Positions 1 through 8,014 of a stretch of DNA of 64,000 nucleotides are shown piece by piece (position 1 is the stretch's first letter; every line of letters begins with the position of its first letter). Under the pieces are notes generated by a model, which searched no databases, was not told the origin of the DNA, and saw only the letters and a list, made by a program, of their open reading frames with translations. A program made the translations under genes and the position numbers. Origin of the DNA: Mesorhizobium sp. LMG 17147 (GTDB taxonomy: Bacteria; Pseudomonadota; Alphaproteobacteria; Rhizobiales; Rhizobiaceae); the NCBI RefSeq assembly GCF_024297145.1, contig NZ_JANCTC010000022.1:1-64000 (forward strand). Direction: 5' to 3'.

Positions 1-2
1 CC

Positions 3-347
3 GGCCACCTGGCCTTCATCCGCATCACCAGCCGACGCGATCAGGCCAGGCCGTTGATGCGCCTGTTCATGGCCTCCACGCTCATGTCGCCGCAACGGGC
101 GCTCGACCTCACTAGAGCTCATTGGCACATCGAGAACGGCCTGCATTGGATGCTTGATGTCCATTTCGATGAGGATCTCAGCCGTGCCCGCAAGGATAAT
201 GCTCCCGCCAACACAGCCCTTCTCAATCGCCTCGCCAGAAACATCCTTCAGGCCGCCGATGCTGCCAAAGTCCCCATCAGCCATCGCATCAAGAAATGCG
301 CCTGGAACGACGACTATCTCATCAATGCCATCACTCATATGCGATAG
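3..347 (+). mobile_element. ISAs1-family transposase, C-terminal fragment
   Basis: The reading frame is open from the window edge, so the N-terminal part lies outside. The visible 114 residues contain HWHIENGLHWMLDVHFDED followed by ARKDNAPANTALLNRLARN, the conserved C-terminal region of ISAs1/H-repeat DDE transposases. In that family the last catalytic acidic residue lies in the HWxIEN region. The stop codon is followed at once by GCCCTG (347-352). ISAs1 elements commonly end in this way, with the terminal inverted repeat overlapping the stop. The IS right end is therefore inferred near 352. Whether the element is complete cannot be judged from this window. Confidence 0.85.
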
Positions 348-357
348 CCCTGCCACT

Positions 358-400
358 AGAGGGGAGATGTCCGGCAGGACAGAGGGGGGCGCGAAGGATC
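358..400. repeat. Mesorhizobium-type palindromic repeat, partial copy
   Basis: The core GGGGAGATGTCC-GGCA-GGACAGAGGGGGG contains a small hairpin (GTCC/GGAC, 369-380) flanked by G-rich arms. The same layout, GGAGATGTC...GACAGAGGG, occurs at 58192-58218. I recognise this as a common intergenic repeat of Mesorhizobium genomes. It lies between the IS end and the stop of the lytic transglycosylase gene. Confidence 0.6.
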
Positions 401-429
401 GCAGCCTGACTTGGCTTGAAGCCCGGTCG

Positions 430-2481
430 TTAACCCCGGCCGTTCACCAGATCCCCGACAATGTCGTATTTGCCGGAAATGCGCATCTTGTAGACCTCGT
501 AATTCTCCATCACGCGCTGGACGTAACTTCTTGTTTCCGTATAGGGAATCCGCTCGATCCAATCTACGATGGCGTCGACGTCCTTGCCGCGCGGATCGCC
601 GTATTTCGCCACCCACTGGGCGGCCCGGGTGGGGCCGGCATTGTAGCCTGCGAAGGTCAGCACGTAGGAGCCATCGAAACGGCCGAGCTGCTCGCCGAGA
701 AAGGCAGCGCCCAGCGTTGCATTGTAGCCGGCATCGGTGGTCAGCCGGGCCTGAGAAAATGTCATGCCGGCCTTCTTCGCCAATTGCTTGGCCGTGCCCG
801 GCATCAGCTGCAGCAGTCCGCGCGCGCCGGCGCTGGAGACAGCGCCGATGTTGAACTCGCTTTCCTGCCGGGCAATCGCATAGGCCAGCGCCTTGCCCGA
901 GCCGGAGACGTTGGCGGTGTCGGGAATGACGCCGAGCGGATGCGACAGCGCGCCGACGTCGATGCCGCGGGCGCCGGCGATCTTGCCGACCTTCAGCGCC
1001 ATGAAATGGTTGCCTTGTCTTTCCGCCAGCGCCGCAAGCAGCGCCAGTTCGCCGGGGCTGTTCAGCTGCCCGGCAAGGTCGCGGTAGAGCGTTTCGGCGT
1101 AGCGGTCATAGCCGGCCTCCTGCAGCCGCTTGATGGCGCTGACCGCCTCGCGGGTGGCAAAATTCCGGCGGTCGGCGGCACTTGGCTGGGGGTAGACGAT
1201 GTTGAGGGTCTGCCGGCCGACGCGCTCGCCGGCGAGCTGGCCGTAAAAGGTCGTGCCGTAGCTGGCGGCGCGGCTGAAATAATCCTTGGCATTGCCGGGC
1301 CCGCCGACTTCGGCAGCGCGGCCGAGCCAGTAATAGGCGCGCGACAGCGACATCGGCCCCTGGGCGAGCTCCGCGATTCGCGCAAAATGCTTGGCGGCGG
1401 TGGCGGGATCGTTGAGGCCGCGCAATGCGTACCAGCCGGCGTGGAATTCCGCCTCGGCGGCATTGGCGGCACTTTCGGCGGCGTGCGCGGCGACTATTCT
1501 GTAGGCGGTCTTCATGTCGCCCTGGTCGACCAGCTCGCGCGACAGCACCCGGCGCTCGACCCACCAGGCGTCCGGATCGACCAGCGCGTCACGGTCGCCC
1601 GGCGCTTTCATCACCAGCGCGGCGGCGTCGGAAAATTTCTGCTGCTTGCGCAGATATTCGGCTTCGGCAAAGAGATAGCCAGCCGCCCGCTGCGCTGTCG
1701 GCACCGCCTTCAGCAGCTTGGCCGCGTTCTTGTCGCCTTTGGTGACTGCCGCCCAGGCGTCGGCCAATTGCTGGGCGCCGGCTAGACCGGCGACGCGCAG
1801 CGCCGAAGCGACCCGGTCGGCATAGAACATGCGCTCCATGCGGAAGCGATGGTCGGCGGCCGGGATCAGCGCGCCGAACTCGCGGATGACCGCCGCCTCG
1901 TCTCTGGCTTCAAGCTTTTCGGTGCGCCAGAATGGCGACAGCACCGAGCGCGCCGCCTTCGTATCGCCCAGCGCTACATAGGAGCGGGCCAGGATCACCA
2001 CGCCCTCGAAGGTCAGCGGCTGACTGCCGTCGAACGCCCGCACCACGACCTGTGGCGTGGGGTTCTCGCGATAGAGCGCGCGCTCGCTGTTCTTGCGCAA
2101 GGCGATCGTGCCTGGCCAGTTCGGCAGCATCTTCGCGGCATCGGCGATGTCGCCGCTCGGCACCTGGTCGCCGCCATAAAGCGCTATCGCCCAGGCAAGG
2201 ATGTGCCGGTCGAGCGATTTGGCCGGCAGCGCCTCGCGCATCCGGCGCGCGCGCTGAATGTCGTTTGCCGCCAGCGCGTCGAGACCGCTCTTCAGCATCG
2301 CAACGCTGGCGGAAGGCGACGGGGACTGCGGCAGCGCATCGTTGTCCGGCGCCGTCATCGGGATCGCCGACGTGACCCGCATATCGACGCTGCCACCGAT
2401 CGCCGCGCCGGGTATCAGCGCTACGATCGCGCCGAAAAGCGCGAAGAGATGAGGCCGCCTGGCCGGCATGGATCTGGTCAT
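430..2481 (-). CDS. soluble lytic murein transglycosylase (Slt70-like)
   Basis: This periplasmic enzyme cleaves peptidoglycan glycan strands between MurNAc and GlcNAc, forming 1,6-anhydro ends. The 683-residue protein begins with a signal-peptide-like stretch (basic MPARRPH, then a hydrophobic segment to about residue 30). A long alpha-superhelical TPR-like region follows. The C-terminal SLT domain has ARQESEFN with the catalytic Glu near residue 540, then GARGLLQLMPGTA and the AGYNAGP motif. I chose the ATG at 2481, preceded by AGGAA; an upstream in-frame extension lacks a signal sequence. The gene is divergent from dapA across a 215-bp spacer. Confidence 0.93.
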   Translation of the reverse strand: MTRSMPARRPHLFALFGAIVALIPGAAIGGSVDMRVTSAIPMTAPDNDALPQSPSPSASVAMLKSGLDALAANDIQRARRMREALPAKSLDRHILAWAIALYGGDQVPSGDIADAAKMLPNWPGTIALRKNSERALYRENPTPQVVVRAFDGSQPLTFEGVVILARSYVALGDTKAARSVLSPFWRTEKLEARDEAAVIREFGALIPAADHRFRMERMFYADRVASALRVAGLAGAQQLADAWAAVTKGDKNAAKLLKAVPTAQRAAGYLFAEAEYLRKQQKFSDAAALVMKAPGDRDALVDPDAWWVERRVLSRELVDQGDMKTAYRIVAAHAAESAANAAEAEFHAGWYALRGLNDPATAAKHFARIAELAQGPMSLSRAYYWLGRAAEVGGPGNAKDYFSRAASYGTTFYGQLAGERVGRQTLNIVYPQPSAADRRNFATREAVSAIKRLQEAGYDRYAETLYRDLAGQLNSPGELALLAALAERQGNHFMALKVGKIAGARGIDVGALSHPLGVIPDTANVSGSGKALAYAIARQESEFNIGAVSSAGARGLLQLMPGTAKQLAKKAGMTFSQARLTTDAGYNATLGAAFLGEQLGRFDGSYVLTFAGYNAGPTRAAQWVAKYGDPRGKDVDAIVDWIERIPYTETRSYVQRVMENYEVYKMRISGKYDIVGDLVNGRG

Positions 2482-2696
2482 TTCCTGTTCTTCGACGTTA
2501 CAACAGGCACAGTTGAACCGAAGCCTATTCGTCGGTGGTGAAGGGCCCGTAAAGAAAATCTTATTGAGGTCGTTCGAATTACGATTGCCGGCGCAATGCT
2601 TGCCGCGCAACAATGTCGAGACTATGGTGCGCCGCTTCGCTTTCGGCTAGAAGGCGCGCACGACAAAACCCGAAAGGCCCCAAGGAGTTGGACGAC

Positions 2697-3578
2697 ATGC
2701 TGAGAGGCTCGCTGACCGCGCTCGTCACACCGTTCGAAAAGAGCGGCCGTTTCGACGAGAAAGCCTTTCGCGCGTTTATAGCCTGGCAGATCGCGGAAGG
2801 CACGACGGGTGTGGTCCCGGTCGGCACCACCGGCGAGTCGCCGACGCTGTCGCATGACGAGCACCGCCAAGTCGTCAAGGTTTGCATCGAGGTCGCCAAG
2901 GGCCGGGTTCCGGTCGTCGCCGGCGCCGGCTCCAACAACACCGAAGAGGCGGTCGGCCTGGTCCAGTATGCCGAGAAGGCGGGCGCCGACGCGGCCCTTG
3001 TCGTGACGCCCTATTACAACAGGCCGACGCAGCGCGGCCTCTATGCGCATTTCGCCGCCGTCGCCAAGGCGACCAGCCTGCCGATCATCATCTACAACAT
3101 TCCACCGCGCTCGGTGGTCGACATGAGCCCGGAGACGATGGGGCAATTGGTGCACGACTTCAAGAACATCGTCGGCGTTAAGGATGCTACCGGCAAGGTC
3201 GAGCGGGTTTCAGAGCAGCGCGCCACCTGCGGCAAGGATTTCATCCAGCTCTCCGGCGAAGACGCCTCGGCACTCGGCTTCAACGCGCATGGCGGTGTCG
3301 GTTGCATCTCGGTGACAGCAAATGTCGCGCCCAGGCTCTGCGCCGAATTCCAGGAGGCAACGCTTTCCGGCGACAGCGCCAAGGCGCTCGACTTGCAGGA
3401 CCGTCTGTTGCCGCTGCACAAGGCGATTTTCATGGAGCCCGGCGTTTCCGGCGCGAAATATGCGCTGTCGAAGCTGGGCAAGGTCGAAAACGTGCTGCGC
3501 TCGCCGCTAATGACGGTCGAGCCGTCGACCGCCGAGAAGATCGACGCAGCGATGAAGCACGCCGGCTTGATAAACTAG
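2697..3578 (+). CDS. dapA: 4-hydroxy-tetrahydrodipicolinate synthase
   Basis: DapA condenses pyruvate with aspartate semialdehyde, the first committed step of lysine and diaminopimelate synthesis. At 293 residues it has the usual family length. GTTGESPTL lies near residue 43, the catalytic Tyr in IIYNIPPRS near 133, and the Schiff-base Lys in GVKDATGK at 162. The start ATG at 2697 has an AAGGAG ribosome binding site about 10 bases upstream; the longer in-frame form lacks family similarity. smpB follows after 25 bp, so the two are probably cotranscribed. Diaminopimelate supply and the divergent murein hydrolase share a cell-wall theme. Confidence 0.97.
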   Translation: MLRGSLTALVTPFEKSGRFDEKAFRAFIAWQIAEGTTGVVPVGTTGESPTLSHDEHRQVVKVCIEVAKGRVPVVAGAGSNNTEEAVGLVQYAEKAGADAALVVTPYYNRPTQRGLYAHFAAVAKATSLPIIIYNIPPRSVVDMSPETMGQLVHDFKNIVGVKDATGKVERVSEQRATCGKDFIQLSGEDASALGFNAHGGVGCISVTANVAPRLCAEFQEATLSGDSAKALDLQDRLLPLHKAIFMEPGVSGAKYALSKLGKVENVLRSPLMTVEPSTAEKIDAAMKHAGLIN

Positions 3579-3603
3579 GGATGAGGCGCCACCTCTCCGC
3601 ACC

Positions 3604-4083
3604 ATGAATCAAGTCAGAAAAGCCGATCCCAACAACAAGACCGTTGCGGAGAACCGCAAGGCGCGGTTTTCCTATGAGGTGCTCGACACGATCGAGGCCG
3701 GCCTGGTGCTGACCGGCACCGAGGTGAAGTCGCTGCGCCAGGGCCAGGCCAACATCCAGGACAGCTACGCCTCCGTCGAGGGGGGCGAGATCTGGCTGAT
3801 CAATTCCTATTTGCCGGAATACCTGCAGGCCAACCGCTTTAACCACGAGCCACGCCGCCGCCGCAAACTCCTGCTCAACAAGCGCGAGATGGCCAAGCTG
3901 GCGCAAAGCGTCGACCGCGAAGGCATGACGCTGGTGCCGCTGAAGATGTACTTCAACGACCAGGGCCGTGCCAAGCTGCTGCTCGCCGTTGGCCGCGGCA
4001 AGAAGCTGCACGACAAGCGCGAGACCGAAAAGCAGCGCGACTGGTCGCGCGAGAAGGGCCGGCTGCTGAAAGAGCGAGGGTGA
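3604..4083 (+). CDS. smpB: SsrA-binding protein SmpB
   Basis: SmpB binds tmRNA and delivers it to stalled ribosomes for trans-translation. The 159-residue protein shows family hallmarks: an N-terminal ENRKARFSYEV, GTEVKSLRQGQANIQDSY, and the basic C-terminal tail (KLHDKRETEKQRDWSREKGRLLKERG region) that enters the decoding centre. It sits 25 bp after dapA, and a stem-loop lies just downstream. The ssrA gene itself is not visible in this window. Confidence 0.97.
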   Translation: MNQVRKADPNNKTVAENRKARFSYEVLDTIEAGLVLTGTEVKSLRQGQANIQDSYASVEGGEIWLINSYLPEYLQANRFNHEPRRRRKLLLNKREMAKLAQSVDREGMTLVPLKMYFNDQGRAKLLLAVGRGKKLHDKRETEKQRDWSREKGRLLKERG

Positions 4084-4102
4084 GGGCGGTCCGAAGCGGA
4101 CG

Positions 4103-4124
4103 AAAAACCAATGATTTGGCTTTT
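4103..4124 (+). terminator. weak stem-loop terminator after smpB
   Basis: An A-rich left arm (AAAAACCAA) pairs with TTGGCTTTT around a TGAT loop. This gives 8 pairs with one A-C mismatch and a T run at the 3' side. It lies about 20 bp after the smpB stop and covers the most upstream ATG available to the lysozyme gene, which argues for a later lysozyme start. Confidence 0.4.
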
Positions 4125-4185
4125 CGAGCGACGAACGCCCGGAGCATGGCGGCGGGCAGGGCGGGCCAATGGGGATAGGTCTCTG

Positions 4186-4913
4186 TTGAAAAACCGGATC
4201 GTCTTGTGGGGTACTGCCGGTCTGCTCATGGCGGGCCTCATCCTGGCCGGCGGCTATACCTACTTTCAGACGTTTTCTCCGGATCGCGGCAAATATCCGG
4301 TCAGGGGCATCGACGTTTCCCACCATCAGCGGCAGATCGACTGGCGGCGTGTGGCCGCCGACGATGTCGCCTTCGCCGTTATCAAGGCAACTGAAGGCGG
4401 CGACCATGTCGACGATGCCTTCGCGGCCAATTTGCGTGCGGCCCGCGCCGCCGGCCTTGCCGTCGGCGCCTATCACTTTTTCACCTTCTGCAGGCCCGGT
4501 GCCGATCAGGCACGCAACTTCATCTCGGTGGTGCCGCGCGATCAGCCTTTGCTGCCGCCGGTGGTAGACATCGAGTTCGGCGGCAATTGCCCGCAGCGCC
4601 CAACTCCCGAACAACTGAGCGCCGAACTCTCAGCCTTCCTCGGCCCGGTCGAAGCAGCGTTCGGCAAGACGGCCATCCTCTATGTGACCGACGAGGCCGC
4701 CCAAGCCTATGCCGGGCAGGTAGCCGGCCGCCCGCGCTGGCTGCGTTCGCTGGCGCTGCGGCCAGGCCATGACGACTGGATTACTGGCAGTACCACAACC
4801 GGGGCCGCGTCGACGGGATCAGCGGCGACGTCGACCTGAATGTTCTCCAAGGCGGGCCGGCGACGCTGGCAACGATGTTTGCCGCAGCGCCTGAAGCGAC
4901 GGCGTCGGATTGA
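4186..4913 (+). pseudogene. GH25 family lysozyme, frameshifted near the C-terminus
   Basis: The product would be a membrane-anchored muramidase. A hydrophobic N-terminal segment is followed by GIDVSHHQRQIDW, FAVIKATEGGD, GAYHFFTFC and PVVDIEFGG, all typical of GH25, including the DxE-type active-site region. After GHDDW the frame loses the family pattern. Shifting at 4780-4781 restores YWQYHNRGRVDGISGDVDLN and runs to a stop at 4911-4913. Two bases (AT) stand where three are expected, so one base appears deleted. I prefer the TTG at 4186 behind GGGGATAGG; an ATG at 4111 lies inside a hairpin. A sequencing error is possible. Confidence 0.75.
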
Positions 4914-5083
4914 CACTATTTGTGTCCGCCCGAAAGCACCCTCACCGGCCCGAAGACAGAACGACGAAGCCTTGACAAATACGGCTATTCGATAGCGTCT
5001 CAGTTTCGAGTTCAGCTTACGACCGTTTTGGAGACTTCCTCGGCGGAGATACGCTAGCTTGGCCGCATACTTTGGATTAGCCA

Positions 5084-5311
5084 ATGACCGCAGGACCAAA
5101 AAAATCTTGGATAGTCGCAAGCGACGTAGCCGACCGGGACGGAATCGGCGTCGAGCTTTGGATTGAAGGCGACCAAGTGTTGGAGATTTTCCGTGACGAC
5201 ACAAGGCGAACCCGAGAGGTAACTCTGTATCGGAAGGATATTCCTTTGGAGTTAGTCGAGGAGGCGATTGCGAGGTTCAAAGCTGAGATTTCATGGGATT
5301 TTGTAGATTGA
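5084..5311 (+). CDS. small protein of unknown function (75 aa)
   Basis: I do not recognise a family. The 75-residue product is acidic at its C-terminus and has no signal peptide or membrane segment. It contains the segments SWIVASDVADRDGIGVELW and VLEIFRDDTRRTREVTLY, which suggests a compact alpha/beta fold. The DNA is visibly less GC-rich than neighbouring housekeeping genes. A possible promoter with CTTGAC at 4971-4976 lies about 110 bp upstream. The gene stands alone in an accessory pocket between the broken lysozyme gene and a predicted membrane protein. Confidence 0.6.
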   Translation: MTAGPKKSWIVASDVADRDGIGVELWIEGDQVLEIFRDDTRRTREVTLYRKDIPLELVEEAIARFKAEISWDFVD

Positions 5312-5418
5312 TCAATCGCCGCCCGATTCATTGTTTCCCTAAAAGTTGAACGTCACCGTCCCGCCTTATGCTTCCACCAACTATTCGTATCGGGGCGGCG
5401 CTGTGCTAACTGCATTTG

Positions 5419-5940
5419 ATGCCGGAGCGCCCTTCATCAACCAATGACAGCAACGCCCCGCCTGCTGCGACGGACGGCGGCGATCCCCGCCTGGCATTTG
5501 TCTACGCGGAGGCAGTGCGTGGGCTCCAACACCAGCAGGGCGTGGTTGAAAGTCTCAATACGCGCGCCGGCAATCTGATTTTTTCAACTGCGTTCGCGAG
5601 TTCTCTCCTTGGAGGCAGGGCGCTCCTGGATGGCGTAGGGCCTTGGGACTTGCTGGCACTGACATTGCTTTTTCTTATCGGGCTACTGGTCGCGATTATG
5701 GTGTGGCCGTATTATAACTATACGTTCCGTTTCGATCCAGAGAAGCTGCTCCAGGACTTCGTCGATCAGCACCCTCCTGCAACCCCGGACGGGATGCACC
5801 GAGCGCTTGCGCGGCGCATCAAATCCGACATGGCCAGCAATTGGCGGATCATCCAATGCCTGCGCGTCGCGCTGCAGCTTCCACTGTTTCTGTGGTTGCT
5901 GGATCTCCTGGCCTGGTTGTTTGCGATTGCCCGAATCTAG
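5419..5940 (+). CDS. predicted membrane protein with an N-terminal helix and C-terminal TM helices
   Basis: The 173-residue protein begins with a hydrophilic, disordered-looking segment (about 1-25). A helix containing VVESLNTRAGNLI follows, then hydrophobic segments around 50-65, 75-95 and 150-172. The order short helix, RAG-type motif, two TM segments, cytosolic stretch resembles SLATT or Pycsar-effector-like TM proteins in general form. I cannot assign it to one of these families by sequence alone. No nucleotide cyclase or sensor partner lies next to it. ATG 5419 is preferred over the adjacent TTG at 5416. Confidence 0.6.
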   Translation: MPERPSSTNDSNAPPAATDGGDPRLAFVYAEAVRGLQHQQGVVESLNTRAGNLIFSTAFASSLLGGRALLDGVGPWDLLALTLLFLIGLLVAIMVWPYYNYTFRFDPEKLLQDFVDQHPPATPDGMHRALARRIKSDMASNWRIIQCLRVALQLPLFLWLLDLLAWLFAIARI

Positions 5941-5966
5941 GGCTTGCCGGCGGGCTTCGTCCGATT

Positions 5967-6644
5967 CTACGTCTTCAGAAAAGATTCTATCTCACTGAAG
6001 ACCTTGACGAACATCGCTTCCGTCAACACGCCGGTATTGGTGTTGTAGCGCGAGCAATGATAGCTGGAAAACAGCGTGATGCCATTGGCCTGCTGCTGCC
6101 CACCATGCCGGAACGGGTAGGCGGCAACGCGTTGGCCGAGCGCCCGCACGGTCGACTGGTGCGCGATCGAGCCCAGTGCCAGCACAGCGCGCAGATTTGG
6201 AAACCGCGCGATCGTCGGCACCAGGAACGTCCGGCAGGTCGCTATCTCGGCGCCAACCGGCTTGTTATCCGGCGGCACGCAGCGCACCGCATTGGTAATC
6301 GCCGTACCGACAAGCTCCAGCCCGTCATCTGGTCGCGCTTTGAATTCGCCGCGCGCAAAGCCGTGCGCGATCAGCGTGTTGTAGAGCAGGTCGCCGGCAA
6401 AATCGCCGGTGAAGGGGCGCCCCGTCCGGTTCGCCCCGCGCAGGCCAGGCGCCAGGCCGACGATCAGCAAGCGCACCGCGTCCTCGCCTTCCGGCGGTAA
6501 AAAGGTCGGCACCGGCGCGTTGAACCAGGACGGCTCGCGCCGTCGCCACTCGGCGATGAAGTCGTGCAGCCGCGGGCAGAGCGGGCAATCGCGATTGGGT
6601 TCGGGCGAGACGACCAGAGGCGCGGTCAAGGCAACGACCGTCAA
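5967..6644 (-). CDS. uracil-DNA glycosylase, family 5 (UdgB-like)
   Basis: It removes uracil and other deaminated bases from DNA to start base excision repair. The 225-residue protein has GLAPGLRGANRTGRPFTGD at about 63-81, matching motif A of family 5, and HCSRYNTNTGVLT at 196-208 for the second motif. Four cysteines (C20, C23, C122, C137) fit a 4Fe-4S cluster. The start is a TTG overlapping the TGA of the upstream NYN-domain gene (TTGA), so the two are translationally coupled. Confidence 0.85.
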   Translation of the reverse strand: MTVVALTAPLVVSPEPNRDCPLCPRLHDFIAEWRRREPSWFNAPVPTFLPPEGEDAVRLLIVGLAPGLRGANRTGRPFTGDFAGDLLYNTLIAHGFARGEFKARPDDGLELVGTAITNAVRCVPPDNKPVGAEIATCRTFLVPTIARFPNLRAVLALGSIAHQSTVRALGQRVAAYPFRHGGQQQANGITLFSSYHCSRYNTNTGVLTEAMFVKVFSEIESFLKT

Positions 6645-7222
6645 TAGTCTTCCTCGTCGACTTCGGCCGGTTCGGGCCGACGCACCGGCCGCTCCGACGG
6701 ATCGCGGCCGACTTCGTTCTTGAGTGTCATCAGGTCAATGAAATGGTCGGCCTGGCGGCGCAGATCGTCGGAGATCATCGGCGGCTGCGACGCCATCGTC
6801 GAGACGATCGACACCTTGCGCCCGCGCCGCTGCAGCGCCTCGACCAGCGTACGGAAATCGCCGTCGCCTGAGAAGATGACATAATGGTCGACGACGTCGG
6901 CAAGCTCCAGCGCATCGACGGTCAGCTCGATATCCATATTGCCCTTGATCTTGCGCCGGCCGGTCGAGTCGGTGAATTCCTTGGCCGGTTTGGTCACCAC
7001 CTTGAAGCCGTTATAATCGAGCCAGTCGATCAGCGGCCGTATCGAGGAGTATTCCTGATCCTCGACCAGCGCGGTGTAGTAATAGGCGCGCAGCAGATAG
7101 CCGCGTTTCTGGAAGCTCGCCAGAAGTTTGCGGTAGTCGATGTCGAAGCCCAGTGCGCGCGAGGTGGCGTAGAGATTGGCACCGTCGATAAAGAGAGCGA
7201 TTTTTTCACGAGGATCGAACAT
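6641..7222 (-). CDS. NYN-domain ribonuclease-like protein (LabA/DUF88)
   Basis: NYN proteins have a PIN-like fold and probably act as metal-dependent RNases. In this 193-residue protein the acidic residues fall where expected: LFIDGANLYA (D13), KGNMDIELTVDAL (D97, D103) and IFSGDGDF (D120, D122). The C-terminal tail is acidic and proline-rich. It overlaps the uracil-DNA glycosylase gene by four bases. It is divergent from rpoZ across 279 bp, which should hold both promoters. Confidence 0.85.
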   Translation of the reverse strand: MFDPREKIALFIDGANLYATSRALGFDIDYRKLLASFQKRGYLLRAYYYTALVEDQEYSSIRPLIDWLDYNGFKVVTKPAKEFTDSTGRRKIKGNMDIELTVDALELADVVDHYVIFSGDGDFRTLVEALQRRGRKVSIVSTMASQPPMISDDLRRQADHFIDLMTLKNEVGRDPSERPVRRPEPAEVDEEDY

Positions 7223-7501
7223 GGAAAAATGTCCTTTTTCGAAATAAGCGATCGTCTAAATGCGTGGCGACTATCGGCCGGTCTGATAATAGACCTGTTG
7301 GCCTTCATCATTCGAGATAACGCCAGTTTTACGGCAATCCAAGGCACCATGCGGCACCGCAAGCAATTGTGATCGGCGCTGTGTCGTCGCAGGCGGCCCG
7401 CGTCAGAGCTGCGCGCCGCCATAAAAGCTTGTGTTTTGGCGGCGTTCGGGTTATGGACCGCGCCTGTTTTCCATCAAATCCAGGCATGAAAGGGGCAACT
7501 C

Positions 7502-7903
7502 ATGGCCCGCGTAACCGTTGAAGATTGCATCGACAAGGTCGACAACCGCTTCGAGCTGGTGCTCCTGGCCGGCCACCGCGCCCGTCAGATCAGCCAGGGC
7601 GCGCAGATCACCGTACCGCGCGACAACGACAAGAACCCGGTCGTTGCGCTCCGCGAAATCGCCGAAGAGACGCTGTCACCTGACGACCTCAAGGAAGATC
7701 TCATCCATTCGCTGCAGAAGCATGTCGAGGTCGATGAGCCGGAAGCCGATGGCGAGGCGATTGCCGACCAGACCGGCAGCGCCGTTGCGGCCACCGATGC
7801 CGACGACGCCGAGGACAACGTCACCTTCGATCGCATGACCGAAGAAGACCTGTTGGCCGGCATCGAAGGTCTGGTGCCGCCGGAAAAAAGCGACGATTAT
7901 TGA
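7502..7903 (+). CDS. rpoZ: DNA-directed RNA polymerase omega subunit
   Basis: Omega stabilises the beta-prime subunit and, with it, forms a ppGpp-binding site in many bacteria. The 133-residue protein starts MARVTVEDCIDKVDNRFELVLLAG and continues ARQISQGA and VVALREIAEET, as in alphaproteobacterial RpoZ. The tail is acidic. AAGGGGC precedes the ATG. The rsh gene lies 111 bp downstream, the usual rhizobial order. A candidate promoter (TTGTGT, 16-bp spacer, TTATGG) lies about 60 bp upstream, but it is weak. Confidence 0.96.
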   Translation: MARVTVEDCIDKVDNRFELVLLAGHRARQISQGAQITVPRDNDKNPVVALREIAEETLSPDDLKEDLIHSLQKHVEVDEPEADGEAIADQTGSAVAATDADDAEDNVTFDRMTEEDLLAGIEGLVPPEKSDDY

Positions 7904-7913
7904 TCTTAGCGAC

Positions 7914-7941
7914 AACTGCCGACACTTTCGCGTCGGCGGTT
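7914..7941 (+). terminator. hairpin after rpoZ
   Basis: AACTGCCGAC pairs with GTCGGCGGTT across an 8-nt loop, with one wobble pair, 11 bp after the rpoZ stop. Only a short T run follows. It may be a weak terminator or an attenuator between rpoZ and rsh. Confidence 0.4.
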
Positions 7942-7957
7942 TCGTGGCTATCTATGA

Positions 7958-7985
7958 CATGCGCCGTACGCCAGTGCGGCGCATG
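7958..7985. promoter_or_regulatory. perfect 9-bp inverted repeat upstream of rsh
   Basis: CATGCGCCG and CGGCGCATG flank a 10-bp spacer, 30 bp before the rsh start codon. It follows the rpoZ hairpin directly. It could be an operator or a 5'-leader hairpin controlling rsh; no binding protein can be named. Confidence 0.4.
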
Positions 7986-8014
7986 ATTCATTTCAGCATT
8001 GCGAGATCCTGCCC

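Noticed and set aside
154..1785. A 543-codon plus-strand open frame opposite the lytic transglycosylase
   Set aside because: It is antisense to a clearly recognised enzyme, shows no family motif, and starts inside the transposase fragment; long antisense frames are common in GC-rich DNA.
3430..4614. A 394-codon minus-strand frame across dapA, smpB and the lysozyme
   Set aside because: It is antisense to three recognised genes and lacks any motif or ribosome binding site.
4775..4790. Programmed ribosomal frameshift in the lysozyme gene
   Set aside because: There is no slippery heptamer or downstream pseudoknot, so mutation or sequencing error is simpler.
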